Source of the DNA: Benincasa hispida
Lineage: Eukaryota > Streptophyta > Magnoliopsida > Cucurbitales > Cucurbitaceae
Length of the DNA: 64,000 nucleotides
Assembly: GCF_009727055.1 (NCBI RefSeq)
Contig: NC_052351.1
Coordinates: forward strand, 55,753,422-55,817,421
Reading direction: 5' to 3'
The position numbers and the translations under genes are program-made. Positions 36,556 through 47,968 of the stretch are shown here, piece after piece; positions within the stretch are counted from its first letter, which is position 1; the number at the start of each line of letters is the position of its first letter. The notes under the pieces are model-generated. The model saw only the letters and a list, made by a program, of their open reading frames with translations. It was not told the DNA's origin and ran no database searches.

Positions 36556-37172
36556 TATTCCTTTGGGTTCACCAGTTAATATGAATACATCTCACCTATG
36601 GTAGGGCAGGTTAAGTTGTTCACCTAAAACATTTGCAAAGAAAACATTCACAACAATAAAATATTCTGTCTAACACGAAATCCTAACTTCAAAACAGTCA
36701 CATAACTAAAGACATAGACTAAGTGGAATCGATTTCTTTTGTCCTTATATGGCTCTGTTATGGGTCTCGTCTATCACTTGCCGGCATGTTTCTGACATTA
36801 TCTATAAAAATACATAAAGTAAAGAAAGGTGAGTATGAAATACTCAATAAGTGACCCACTACTGGCCCTCTAGGTAACATATTAACCTTCCTATCTAGGT
36901 GTTGGTGTACAACTCATAGCATACCAGTCATGGTGAACCTAAAGGTTCACAAATTAGTCATAAATGTGATCCCGAACAAACACATATCAGTCATAGGAAT
37001 GTATCCCCAAGGTACACATATCAGTCATAGGCATATTCCCAAAGATATACAAAATAGTCATAAGTGTGAACCCGAGGGTGCACAAAACAGTCATAGGTGT
37101 GAACTCGAAGGAACCCACAACCAGTTGTAAGGTGTACACCACCCAAATAAAAAGGTTAACAGATACCATAAA
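36556..37172 (-). mobile_element. Antisense gypsy LTR G3, left piece, with inverted tip
   Basis: 36780-37172 on the minus strand matches the G1 LTR at 10880-10970 (AGTAGTGGGTCACTTATTGAGTATTT). In contrast, 36556-36640 matches 10700-10785 in the plus orientation (TACATCTCACCTATGGTAGG). The LTR continues at 53189 after copia B. Confidence 0.65.
36926..37110. repeat. 33-bp tandem repeats in G3 LTR
   Basis: AGTCATAGG-type words recur at 36926, 36956, 36989, 37023, 37056 and 37089, with spacing of 30-34 bases and variable spacer sequence. Confidence 0.8.
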
Positions 37173-38686
37173 TGTTGGGTTGTATGTCCTAAAACTCACA
37201 GTTTGTAGAGTTAAACATTTTCTATTATCAATAAAGATGTTATTCAACATTTCTTCAATAAAGTTGTTATTGATCTTTAAAGTGCATTCATAAAGTCTAA
37301 ATCCAATAAACTAAGATCCATGGCTATTACATGAATACTTGAACTTTATATAAATACATAAAGATGGATCAAGTTCGAGTAAATAGCCAAAAATGGTCTA
37401 TAGTATATGAATAGGGTTAGGTGCCTTATTCTGGTAACACTGGATGTGGCCAACTCTGTAGAGGTTACAAGTTGTTGTAAAGGTGCTACAAACGAAATGA
37501 TCCTGATTCGTTCATGTATTGACATGTGGAGTGGGGGCGTCCTATGCAATGAGTTTGCATAAGATCGGACAAAGAAATAAGTCACTCTTACTTTTTAACG
37601 TTGTTTACTGTTTAAGACTAACCATTTGCTTAGATGACCTACGTAATTCGATCTTAATCCTAAGCTAACTATGAACTCATGTTTATTCGGGATTATCCTT
37701 AGATTTGCATAGGTGGGGGTTGGCTCAACAGCACTGGCTTAATAAGCCTCCCATTTTAAGAGTAAGACCGAGGTAAAACAACATATTTTTTATGGTTAAA
37801 TCATGTGGATACAAATATATCTTAAGGAGCAAGATGTAATATTAGGGGTAAAACAACATATTGCCCAGCCATTATTATGAACAACCTGTGAAAAGTCGAC
37901 TTATTGGTTATGGTTAAATCATGTGGACACAAATATATCTACAGTGAGGAGAGTGCAACTATTGAGTTATAGTGGTGTGACTTGATAGTTAATGAATACT
38001 AATTAATTTGGTCTAAAGAGTTTTAACCAGTTAGTCTTAAATCATTGGAGCTCATGACCTGTAGGTCCATAAGGTCCCTCTTCTAGCTTGTAAAACATGA
38101 ACACCTTGAATTATTAAATTGAGTGAATTCGGAATGATATCAATTTGAATTGTTCAAATTGAATTTAAATTTGAAAATGTTCAAATTGGAATTAGGATTT
38201 GAATTTGAATAAGTTCTAATTCAAGTTAAGGTTTGTATAATTATATTTGATATAATTAATATTTAATTTGATAAACGAAATTGAAAAGTTTATAATATTT
38301 AAATATTGATTTAAATATTAATTACATAAATGAGATTCATGTCTAAAATTAGGTGTGTGGTTAATTTAATATTTGATATTAAATTATCTAATTAATTCAA
38401 TTTGTTTAATTAATTAATTTCCAATTTTAATTACAATTTAAGAAATTGGATTTTGTAATTTTAGATTTGATTAATTATGAATAATTAAATCATTTTTTAA
38501 TTAATAGAATTAATTGGAAAAGAAATAAATTGGAAATTGGGAAATTGGAGGTTGAAAGGGTTTTTACCACAAAAACACCAAGTATGAGGTGTTTTTCTTC
38601 TAAACACACACAAATCCCACCATGTGGTTGAAGTAGATGCTGGCAATCTTGTTGTTGGTGAGTGCCTGCATGGTGAAGAATAATAA
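37173..38686 (+). mobile_element. Copia B 5' LTR, left part
   Basis: Starts TGTTGGGTTGTATG. It is clearly the same sequence as the 3' LTR (51186 on), with scattered differences. It continues at 42560-42916 after solo LTR C. At 37771-37822 about 190 bases present in the 3' LTR are replaced by about 52 bases copied from further downstream. The minus frame at 38497-38808 is not a gene. Confidence 0.92.
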
Positions 38687-40189
38687 TGTTGAGGATGATT
38701 CCCTAAACTCTCGTTGGGTCCAGTAGTTTGTAAACACAGTTTTGAATAATATATGATATTTTCTTCACTTTTGTCTATGAATATTGGATGTTTTATTTGC
38801 TTTACCACAAACCAATAAACTAAGATCTCTGGTTGTCATTTGTAACTTAAGCATGTATGTGGAGACATACAGGTGGATCAGTGATAACCAAAATGGTCTA
38901 TAGTATATGGATATAGGAGGGAAACCTTATCCTGGTAACGCTACGGATGCGGTCCGCTTTGTAGAATTGTTACAAGTGTTGTGACATGCTACAGATGGTC
39001 TGATCCTGATCATTCATGTGGAGACATGTGAGCGGGGGCATCCTATATAAAGGAGTTTGTATAAGATCGGACCACGAAGTGTTTTTAGTCTCATTATATA
39101 ACGTCAATCATGATAGAGACTTCACTTCACTAGGATGACCATAGGTAACATGACCTCAATCCTAAGAGAGTTGGGAACTCCTGCCTTTGAAGGCGGTCAT
39201 TTGATTTGCATGGGTGCGAGATGCCAGATCGCCGACTCAAACCTACCACTTTGGGGATTCGTCTGATTTGGGAGTTGAGAACTCAGCTACACAAAATGGA
39301 ATTCACTCCTTCCCCGAAGTAGGGATAAGTAGATAGATTGCTCCTTTAAGGGCTGATTTCGGGGCTTGAACGATGTGGCGCCACACACCTTCTCATAGCC
39401 CGAGAGGTGTCCACACATAATAGGACTATGTTGTATTGTTCATTAGAGGGATTAGTGGTACTTACGGAGTTAGATATAACGATAGGGGCAAAACGGTAAA
39501 TTGGCCCAACTGTACTTACGAGCATCTCTGAAGAGTTATTATACTGTTTATTGGTTATATCTAATGGACACAGAAATATATCTGTGGTGAGAAGAGTGCA
39601 GTTTTCAGTCTTTAGTGGAATACCTGGTAGTTAACGGATGGTGGATCTCCTGGCTAAAGAGTTTAGTCAGCTATTCACGTATTGTTGGAGCTTTGAGCCA
39701 TAGGTCCATAAGGTCCCCTTGGTAGCTCAATGGATTCAAGTTGATAATCAATTTTTGGGTCAATTTGAAGTGTTCAAATTGACAAGAGGGAGTTCAATTA
39801 TATATTATATGATTAACTGGTTAATTATATATCATATGATTGACTTGATGTATAAGATATATTAATTGGAGGAAAATGATATATATATGATTTATATCTA
39901 ATAGAGGAGAAAATGACTATGGTTCATATGTTGCATTTGATGTGATATTAAACCATAGGTTAATGAATATAATATGATTATATTTATTATTTAATTTTGA
40001 TGATTATAGGATAATTGTGCCGGCTTTTTCTCCGTAACTGAATGATAGTGGGAGGTTACATTCAGTTTTCGTAATTGAAGGATAAAATGAAAATTGTTTT
40101 CATTTTGCATTGTAGATCAGACATTCGCTCATTTTTAGTGTATACTGTCGATCACATAGCAAACCGAGATCCTACACTATAGCTCAACA

Positions 40190-40380
40190 TTTCTAAACGA
40201 TCATATACATGCGCAGTTTACTAAACGATCACATAGGATTTGCTAAAACGATCGTCTAGACTTTTCCTAAATGATCGCACGCCTGAGCGTTTACTAAACG
40301 GTCGTCTATATGATCGCGGCCCTTTTACTAAACGAACGTGTACCTCTTCCTAAACGATCAAGCATCATCTATACGATAGA
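40190..40380 (+). repeat. Repeated CTAAACGATC motif in LTR C
   Basis: CTAAACGATC or one-base variants occur about seven times (near 40193, 40221, 40243, 40268, 40293, 40329 and 40351), spaced 22-36 bases. They lie upstream of the solo LTR D insertion. Confidence 0.8.
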
Positions 40381-40553
40381 CACATATATTCTCCCACTTT
40401 CTTGGTCGTGGATATGATCTTCTCTTCCTCTTTCCTTCTACCAAATCCAATGGAGCCCACACCTCTTGGATTCTCACATCGAGAATACCGAGGGTTCTAA
40501 GTGGTAGTGTCTGCCTTGCTATCGAGTTCGTGAGGAGTCCGTTCGTGGGTAGA

Positions 40554-42317
40554 TGATAACTTGTAGAAATACAAGTTATTTATACCATCTTATTTAGAAT
40601 ATGCGGCAAAAAGAAGGAAAAAGTTGCGTCGAACTTATAGAAATTAGTTTAGAAACGCAAAAGTTGCAAAGTGTCGGAAGCACGCCCACTAACCCCATTG
40701 CGATGGCAAAAAGGGATGTCCAAGTCTTTGTTTTTTAGGAAACAGGTCACCACATGCGACAATCGCTCAAGGACAAAAAAAGCAACGCATTCGCACCGAA
40801 TGCGACGGTCGATCGTGAACGAAAAAATCAACGCATTTGCACCGCATGCGACGATCGATCATGAACAAAAAGATCAACGCATTTTCATCGCATGCGGCGA
40901 TCAATCGTAGATGAAAAAGAGCGACGCATTCATGGGGATTTATGAAATTGTACAGCTTTTCTATTGTACGATTTGACAAATTGAATGTAGAGCAAAGTGG
41001 ACGTTTCCACCAAGTCGTGGCAGAAAAAGTAACTTTTCAGAGTGGGACCACTGACGAAGGAGGTACTAAGGTCTATAAATAACTATATCAATTCCAAAGA
41101 AAGAAGGCTGGTCTGAAGAGACACTGAGAGAGAATTCACAGTAGGCTGGTCTGAAGAGACATTTTAGAGAAAATCCCGAAGAGAAGCTCTGTGCAAAGAT
41201 CATTCCGACCTGGGAAACTAGCCTGAGAAGGAATTTTTCCATCACACTCCTCCTACATGTCGGCAAGCAAATCGTCTCCGATCGGGATCCATATCAAGAC
41301 ATTGACACGCTTTCCTTATTTGTTCTCACTTTCTATTCATCAACTGTTGTTTATTTCTAATCTTCATTCATTGATCTGTAACAAATGCTTATCTTTAGCT
41401 TTTAATATCATTATCATATTCATCTTCATCTCTCTGTTTTCCACCATACATCCATCTTCCATTTCTTTCACTATGTGTAACTAATCCCCTAGGGTAAGGG
41501 GGAAGGATTGAGTGAGTAAGTTAATCCTTGTTGAAGAAATCGGCTAAGTTTAGCTAACGCATACTCAACGGCATCTTCACCTGTGAGAGCAGAAGTGAAG
41601 ATGTTAATCCACCTCTCAAAAGAAGGTTGGAAGAATGCGTTAACTAAAGTAAGAAATATTTCCAGAGATGGAAACAACCTTGCGTTCGCAACGTTCATCC
41701 TAATTCACCATAGAGATATGGGAACGCGGCCGATCACTGAGAGGTGTAAACCAAGGGGGAAAGTGGAACCTTAGTTGCATCCTCAACAGGATTAACGAAC
41801 TTGCGAGGTCCTTTCCCCCAACCCATTCTCTTTCTAACACATTTCACAAGACTTGCCTTCGCATTCCATCAGATACTTGCACTTCATCACAGACAGTCAT
41901 TTATTTGTTTGTTTATTTGTTTATTTATATACTTGTCACCACATTTTACTTTTCCAATACAATTCATTATTATTTTGTTTTTGGCCGCATATATCACATT
42001 AGTATCGCATTGATCATCGCAATCCCCGTGTTTGACCTCAGATCACTCTGAGAAACTTGCGTTGGAATTATACTTGGTTATAGCGCAAGAAAACTTGTGA
42101 CACGCATGTACTACATGAACGCATACTACGAACGCATATCAGTAGCATCGCATTAATTATTTCAGAATGTAGTATCGCATTTATTATCGAGAAGTGTGAT
42201 TCATCACCGCATACACATCATCCACACGTCATCATCATCAATTCATTTCCAATCCTTGCGGCAGCATTACATTACATTCCGTCCGCCGCAATTCCATTTC
42301 ACAATTTCAAATCAACA
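40554..42317 (+). mobile_element. Solo Athila-like LTR D inside LTR C
   Basis: A perfect target-site duplication GTAGA lies at 40549-40553 and 42318-42322. The edges are TGATAACTTG and AATCAACA. It shares the AAACTTGCGTTGG...GCGCAAGAAAACTTGTGA block with the solo LTR at 22848-24533, in the same orientation. It is the innermost layer of the nest. Confidence 0.92.
40737..40930 (+). repeat. 46-bp tandem repeat, about 4 copies, in LTR D
   Basis: CAACGCATT starts at 40783, 40829 and 40875, exactly 46 bases apart, with partial units on both sides. Each unit contains CGCATGCG-like and GATCGATC palindromes. Confidence 0.92.
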
Positions 42318-42559
42318 GTAGACAACTGGGTTTTGGTGGACAATTTGCTTGGACAATCTCAGCGAGAGTGAGAGGAGCAGTCCTTCAACTGGTACGTATC
42401 TCTTCTCCTTGTTGTTTAGTTTTCAAAGCATGCCTGTAATTTGTTGTATATTGCATAACTAGTCTGTTAGATTGTGAATGTGGTAATTCTATCACAATGA
42501 CTTTGGAATGATCTTGCTTCCACTCAGAGTTACTCTTTGATAAGAGTTCCTTCACATAA

Positions 42560-42916
42560 AACCTTCAAAATTGAAAGAAGAAAAAGATGAGAAAGCTGAG
42601 AAAATGGTTTTCTGGACACTTCATCTTCTCTCTATAAAACCCAGAAAAATACTTCACAAATTCACTCAAATTCGAGTTCCACCACTCAAATTCGAGGCTG
42701 AGAATAGTAGAGAAGATCTCTTGGTAGTTCACTGACGATTTGGAGTTGAATTCACGTGAAGAGTAGCCTGGATTTGGGAGAATTCATCAAAGGTATGTTG
42801 AACTTCAAACCCTCTTCGATTTTTCTTTTGAAGCATACTGTTAGAACTCAAATTAAATGTAATTAGAGTGCTTATATATTATGTTTGCTTCTGTTGCATA
42901 CTTGTATATCCTATCA
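42560..42916 (+). mobile_element. Copia B 5' LTR, right part
   Basis: Resumes with AACCTTCAAAATTG and ends TATCCTATCA, matching the end of the 3' LTR at 53188. Confidence 0.92.
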
Positions 42917-42918
42917 AT

Positions 42919-42930
42919 TGGTATTAGAGC
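42919..42930 (+). promoter_or_regulatory. Primer-binding site of copia B
   Basis: TGGTATTAGAGC starts two bases after the 5' LTR and differs at one base from the initiator-Met primer sequence TGGTATCAGAGC. Confidence 0.85.
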
Positions 42931-43199
42931 ATGATTCGAACACTTAGTTAGCGTTAATTTGAGTTTGGTGGGTGTTTTTTCATAAACTGTATGAAAATGA
43001 TGAACTGATATGGTTTTTCTGAGTTTTGGCATTGTTTTCTCTTCAATTATGTTGTTACTCTAGTAATTCACTCTTTTTTTATGGGCCTTAATATATTTTT
43101 AAGTGTCTGTAATTCGTTTGGAGTCATTAGAGTTGCAATTAGGATGTAATTGAAGAAAGAAATGAAGAAGATCGAGCAGCAAGAACAAGATTTTCAACA

Positions 43200-43500
43200 T
43201 CTGCTCAAAACTCGATGCTCGATGCTCGATGCTAAAAAACTCGATGCACAATGCCATACTTCATGGTAATTGATGCGTTTATTCGATGATATTTCATGAA
43301 ATACTTGATGCACGATGCCATACTCGATGGTACTCGATGCAACTCGATGCTATTTTGTGAAATACTCGATTCTCGATGCCATACTCGATGGTACTCGATG
43401 CAACTTGATGGTATTTTGTGAAATACTCAATGCTCGATGCCATGCTCGATGCTACTCGATGCAATTTGATGGCATACTCGATGCTTGATGATACTCAACG
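43200..43500 (+). repeat. CTCGATGC minisatellite, 61-bp unit
   Basis: GAAATACTYGAT starts at 43298, 43359 and 43420, exactly 61 bases apart. Within each unit the 8-10-bp word ACTCGATGC is itself repeated. The 5' part (43200-43260) has directly abutting CTCGATG copies. Confidence 0.92.
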
Positions 43501-44339
43501 GTTATTTGCCCGTGTTCAGCACAGTTTTGAGCATTGGGGGTCCGATTCAAGGTGGTTTGAGCGATCCAGAAGCGTTTTAGAGCCAGTTTTTGCTTCTTTT
43601 TTTTGTAATAATTAGGTTTTTGTTTACTTGTTAATTCCAAAACTAAAATCATATTAGTCTATGTTTAATTATTTATGCATATGATGTATGTCATAATTAA
43701 ATAAATCTTGTATGTACATAAAGTATGCCATGTAAATTTAAAATCTCACCATAGGAAGCATGTTACATGCATTAAAAGTCTGTTATAAAATGTTATAATA
43801 TATAGTATGCATGTATAAGGTTTCAAATGTTTTAATATAAATGTTATATTAAATATTGAATGCCTTTGATGTATGTTATGGATACTTAGCATGTCTAAAA
43901 TTTTGTAAAGTGATATAAATTGAGTTATACGTTTAAAATCCATAACAAAGATAAGTTGCATGCTCATGTAGGTTAATCACCTATTTTAATAAGTTAAAAT
44001 AGGTCGACATCTTGTAAAATGTGGTTACAAACTCAACTGGTATATAATCCTGTCTAAGGTTGGAGGTACTTAAGTTGACGGTCTATGGAACACCTCCTAC
44101 CTGGTGATTATAGCCGAATGATTGAGTGTTGTTAACCGGTTTTATAAACGTACGTGAGCGGTGTGAGGTAATAAAATGGTTTATCACCTAAACATCATAG
44201 GTTGAAATCCATTAGTAAGCGTTATATTTGGATAAACCACATAGACATGGGGTTGTTTAAGTTAGCTGAAATAAACCTAAGTACAAATTTACCCATTTTA
44301 AATGGTAGAACACTTCAGTGGGAGATTAATAACATATTT

Positions 44340-44650
44340 GATACGTTATTCTTAGCTCTCACGTCTCTAAGAGTTCACAATCGATATTTACACGGTACTT
44401 CGTGTCACCTTGGGAGTGACCTCCATTCGGAAAGTATTTGCATAAATCAAGATTCAGGTGAATAAGGGGAAGTCGTTCAAATAAAAATCAAGTATAAGAT
44501 ACATTGATTTCAACTTTCACGTCCCCACAAAGTTCACACCATAAGATTCATATGACGCTTCGTGTCACCCTGGAGTGACCTCCATTCAGAAAGTGTTTGT
44601 ATGAGTCAAAAACAAGGTGAATGGAGGAAGTAGTTCATACTAAGTGGGTG
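44340..44650 (+). repeat. 160-bp imperfect tandem duplication
   Basis: CTTCGTGTCACCTTGGGAG at 44398 recurs as CTTCGTGTCACCCTGGAG at 44558, followed in both by GTGACCTCCATTC and GAAAGT. The copies differ at roughly one base in eight. Confidence 0.8.
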
Positions 44651-44731
44651 AAGGATATGTGTCAACGTGTCCTATGGTCTGTTCCGTTAGTTTGGACCGT
44701 GAGATTCCTACGCTGATTTGCTTTAGGCGGC

Positions 44732-46763
44732 TGATGGTATGGGAAATGGAGGTAAATAAATATGCATTTATCATTCGTTCTCCATGTGTCGCTGGTCATG
44801 CGTTGGACTAAAGGATATGCAATATGCGTTTAAGAAGTTATGCGATAACCATGCGTTCCTGCCACAAGTTTTCTTGCTCTCTCGCCAAATATAATGAGAT
44901 CGCAAGTTTCTCGGATGATCCGAGGTCGAACTCAGAGACTTGTAGCTAAATGTTATGAAGTAATGTGTTTGCGGCGAAGAATAAAAGAATATTGAAGTTT
45001 AAGGGATATGCGCTACTCCTACTCCTAACTAACAGATTAAGCAGTGGAAGTATGACTACGAGAGATAGAGATACGACAACTGTTAATGCGTAATAACATG
45101 CATGGGAAAATAGATAAAATGGCGGGGATGACTTCACCGCAACACTAAGCTTGATTGCAAGGGTAACCTCAGCCAGCACAAGTTATGCGATTATGCTACA
45201 CACACTTAACAAAGACGCATGCGATGTATATGCAATAGTGTCGAGAGGCCTTATTTCTAAGTCTCTATTCCTGCTCACGTGCTCTCACACATAAACAAGA
45301 TGACCGCATACCACCATATCCTGCTTCTGGACGCATGCGTTGTCACCACATCCTATCTATAGGGTACATGCGCTGTGTAATAGCAAACAGAGCTTATATC
45401 TAAGTCTCTATTCTTGCTTATGCGATCCAATCTGACTCTCTCAAGCCTAGATTTGGTTTTTAGACAACTCTCTCAAGTATGCCTAAATGATGAATGATGT
45501 GCTCATAAGACAAGGTAATCACATAAACATGGTTGACATAAGATTATTCCTATCCCTAGGAACACTGCTTACTTTGCTCAATGCGTTCAACTACTTACCC
45601 TCCCGGGAAGTTGGTCGCTGTTGATTCTACTCATAGACAAGCATTGCATCCACTTATAGACAAGCGTTGCTATAGCTTCACACTAGGCAAATTGGATTTT
45701 CTCACAACACCAATGCAACGCACACCTCTTGGTGGTTTGCTACATGCTTCATATGTCTATGTTGCATGATTAAGTATGTGATACTCTAGCAGTCTTAATT
45801 AGAGGTGCAATGAAAGTAAAGGATGCCAAGTAAATGAAGATGGAGATGGAATCGAAGGAAAATATAGAAATGCATTGATCACAAATTGTATTAATCTCTT
45901 AAGCCATAATGTAATACAATACAAAGATATAAGAGATATGAAGGGCCAAATGAGAGCAATGTCTTGCTTCCATCAGATGTGTGTCAAGGTTGCCGGTGGT
46001 GCCATGGACGGGCAGTGGAGTAGTCTCTCTCGAGATCTAACTCCGGCAGAGCTCTGGTTGTCACTCGGAATGTTTGAAGGGATGAAGAACTCTCAAGACT
46101 ATCTTCTCACGCTTTGGTCTCGATCACAAGGATCTGCCCGAAGGCAGAAGCTTGGATGCCTTCAGGTAGAAAACCCCAGATGCCTTCAGGCAAGGAACCT
46201 TGGATACCTTGAAGTTGGGCTCTAAGGCTTCTATTTATAGAGCTTGATCACCGACAGCATTAATGGTCCTCTGAAATTCTGCAGCTAACGACGTGATAGA
46301 CCTGCTCTGAATCTCTGCTGCTAACGGTGTGGTAGGTGAAATGTCAACATCATCTTTTGATACTCCTGAGGTATGCATTTATGCTTGGTTTCCGGAGTAT
46401 CATCGCATTCCACCACCCTTGCGGTCATCCCTCTATTATGGTTATACTCTGTAGCCGCAACATCTATTCGATGGACGCATGCGGTTAATGGCCGCAACAA
46501 CCATGCGTCGAGCACATGCGATCGCGTATGTGACGCCTCTGCGATGGCGAGATTCACCGCATGCGATCGATTCTACGTTAGCTACAAAAATAGACAATTG
46601 GACATAAAGTAACGCATAATAGTGGGTTAACCGAGATTCTTAATGTCGATCGACGCAAGCTTGTTTTCTCATGAATTCTTAGTATAATCGCCGCATAATC
46701 TACTTAATAGCCCACATAATTCTAAATAAAATGCTTATAATAACGTACATTTCTCCCGCATCA
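44732..46763 (-). mobile_element. Solo Athila-like LTR inside copia B
   Basis: A perfect target-site duplication GCGGC lies at 44727-44731 and 46764-46768. The edges are TGATGGTATGG and CCCGCATCA. It is colinear with the E0 LTR (18883-19633 plus 33032-33909) in the same orientation, including CACAAGTTTTCTTGCTCTCTC and ATGTAATACAAT. Open frames inside (45875-46225 and others) are LTR sequence. Confidence 0.93.
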
Positions 46764-47215
46764 GCGGCCTTTACTAGTTATTTAACGACGGCTATCCCCT
46801 CGGAGGGTTGTAACATAGAATTCGGAACAACTCAAACTCTAGAAATGGATAAGATTTCTTAGGTCCATTCCTAACCTTGACTTTCCATTTCGGTAGCATC
46901 ATTGGGGCCGACCTCTGAGGTTTGAAAACGAAGGGTTACACCTATAGAAATACTAAAGTTTAGTAATTTTTTTATCAAAAATGATAACTAAACGACTATA
47001 GGAATAAGAGTTATTCTGGTGATAGTGTTTGGTCAAAATTGTTTTGCTTTAATGAAGGAATATTTGACTACCCCTCGGTAGCACTAATTCTGACTCATTA
47101 TAGTATCGTTGCAAATAAATAATAGTTATGGATACATTATTACTTTTTTTGCTAAAAATTGATTTTGGATTTAGGTGCAATTTTACTAAATTAGAATTCG
47201 TTTAAAATTTTCAGC

Positions 47216-47968
47216 ATGTCGAATTCTTCTAGAATACTCGCTTCTGAATTAGTTAACGGTAAAATCGATTCAACATACAAATTACTAGCAGTTGATGGTT
47301 CTAAAAGAGTTTTAAATAAGGATTGTCCTTGATCTCCCAACTCATCTAAAGTTTTGAACTCAATAGATGAGAAAATAAAATTCGAACAACAAGATAAATA
47401 TGATTTACTTGTTATCGGAGCGTGTTTTGTGGAAAATGATAAAACCTGGATAATAGATTCAGGTACCACTAATCATATCTGTACTTTCTCACAAGAAACA
47501 AGTTCCTAGAGACAATTTACAGAAGGTGAAGCAATCTTTAATATAGGGATCGGAGAGGTTGTTTCAGCTAAAGCAGTGGGAGATATGAAGTTACTTATAG
47601 GAGATAGATACATTTTACTTAAAAGTGTTGATTACATTCCTTCTATGAAAAGGAATCTAATGTGTATTTCTTGTTTGTTGGAACAAAATTATAAGGTTTC
47701 TTTTGAAAATGATGAAGTGTTCATTACTTCAAAGAATATCAAAATTTGTTCTGCAAAATTAGAAAATAACTTATATTTGTTAAAAGCGACTGAGGTAAAG
47801 GCCGTTTTGAACATAGAGATATTTAAAACAGCTGAAACTCATAATAAGAAAAGGAAAGTTTCTCCAAATGCCTATCTTTGGCACTTGAGACTTGGTCACA
47901 TAAATCTCAACAAGATTGAGAGATTGATTAAGAACGGTCATCTAAAACAGTTAGAAGATAGTTCATGA
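47216..47968 (+). pseudogene. Copia B gag start fused to pre-integrase region
   Basis: ATG at 47216 opens a gag-like start (MSNSSRILASELVNG). The bulk of gag and its zinc knuckle are absent. After stops the reading continues with WIIDSGTTNHIC, the copia protease motif with the catalytic D-S-G. An open frame (47576-47968) then follows through VDYIPSMKRNLMCISCLL to the zinc-binding NAYLWHLRLGHIN of the GAG-pre-integrase domain. Confidence 0.85.

Larger units (their letters stand above)
38687..42554 (+). mobile_element. Solo copia-like LTR C inside copia B 5' LTR
   Basis: Starts TGTTGAGGATG and ends CCTTCA. The flanks AATAA (38682-38686) and CATAA (42555-42559) match at four of five bases. The uninterrupted 3' LTR of copia B reads straight across this point (GAAGAATAATAAAACCTTC at about 52820). 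It shares GGTCTATAGTATATG and GATGCGGTCC landmarks with other copia LTRs but is a distinct family. Without nested LTR D it is about 2.1 kb. Confidence 0.85.
42931..44731 (+). other. Copia B leader region, non-coding
   Basis: The 1.8 kb between primer site and gag holds no recognisable frame. It contains the CTCGATG minisatellite (43200-43500) and a 160-bp duplication (44340-44650). Some copia families have long leaders; here insertions and repeats may have lengthened it. Confidence 0.5.

Noticed and set aside
40737..40930. Regular 46-bp spacing resembling a CRISPR array
   Set aside because: The whole 46-bp unit is repeated with no unique spacers, it lies in a plant LTR, and no cas genes are present.
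45875..46225. 116-codon plus-strand frame
   Set aside because: Inside a solo LTR with a clear target-site duplication; the same region is non-coding in the related LTR at 33032-33909.
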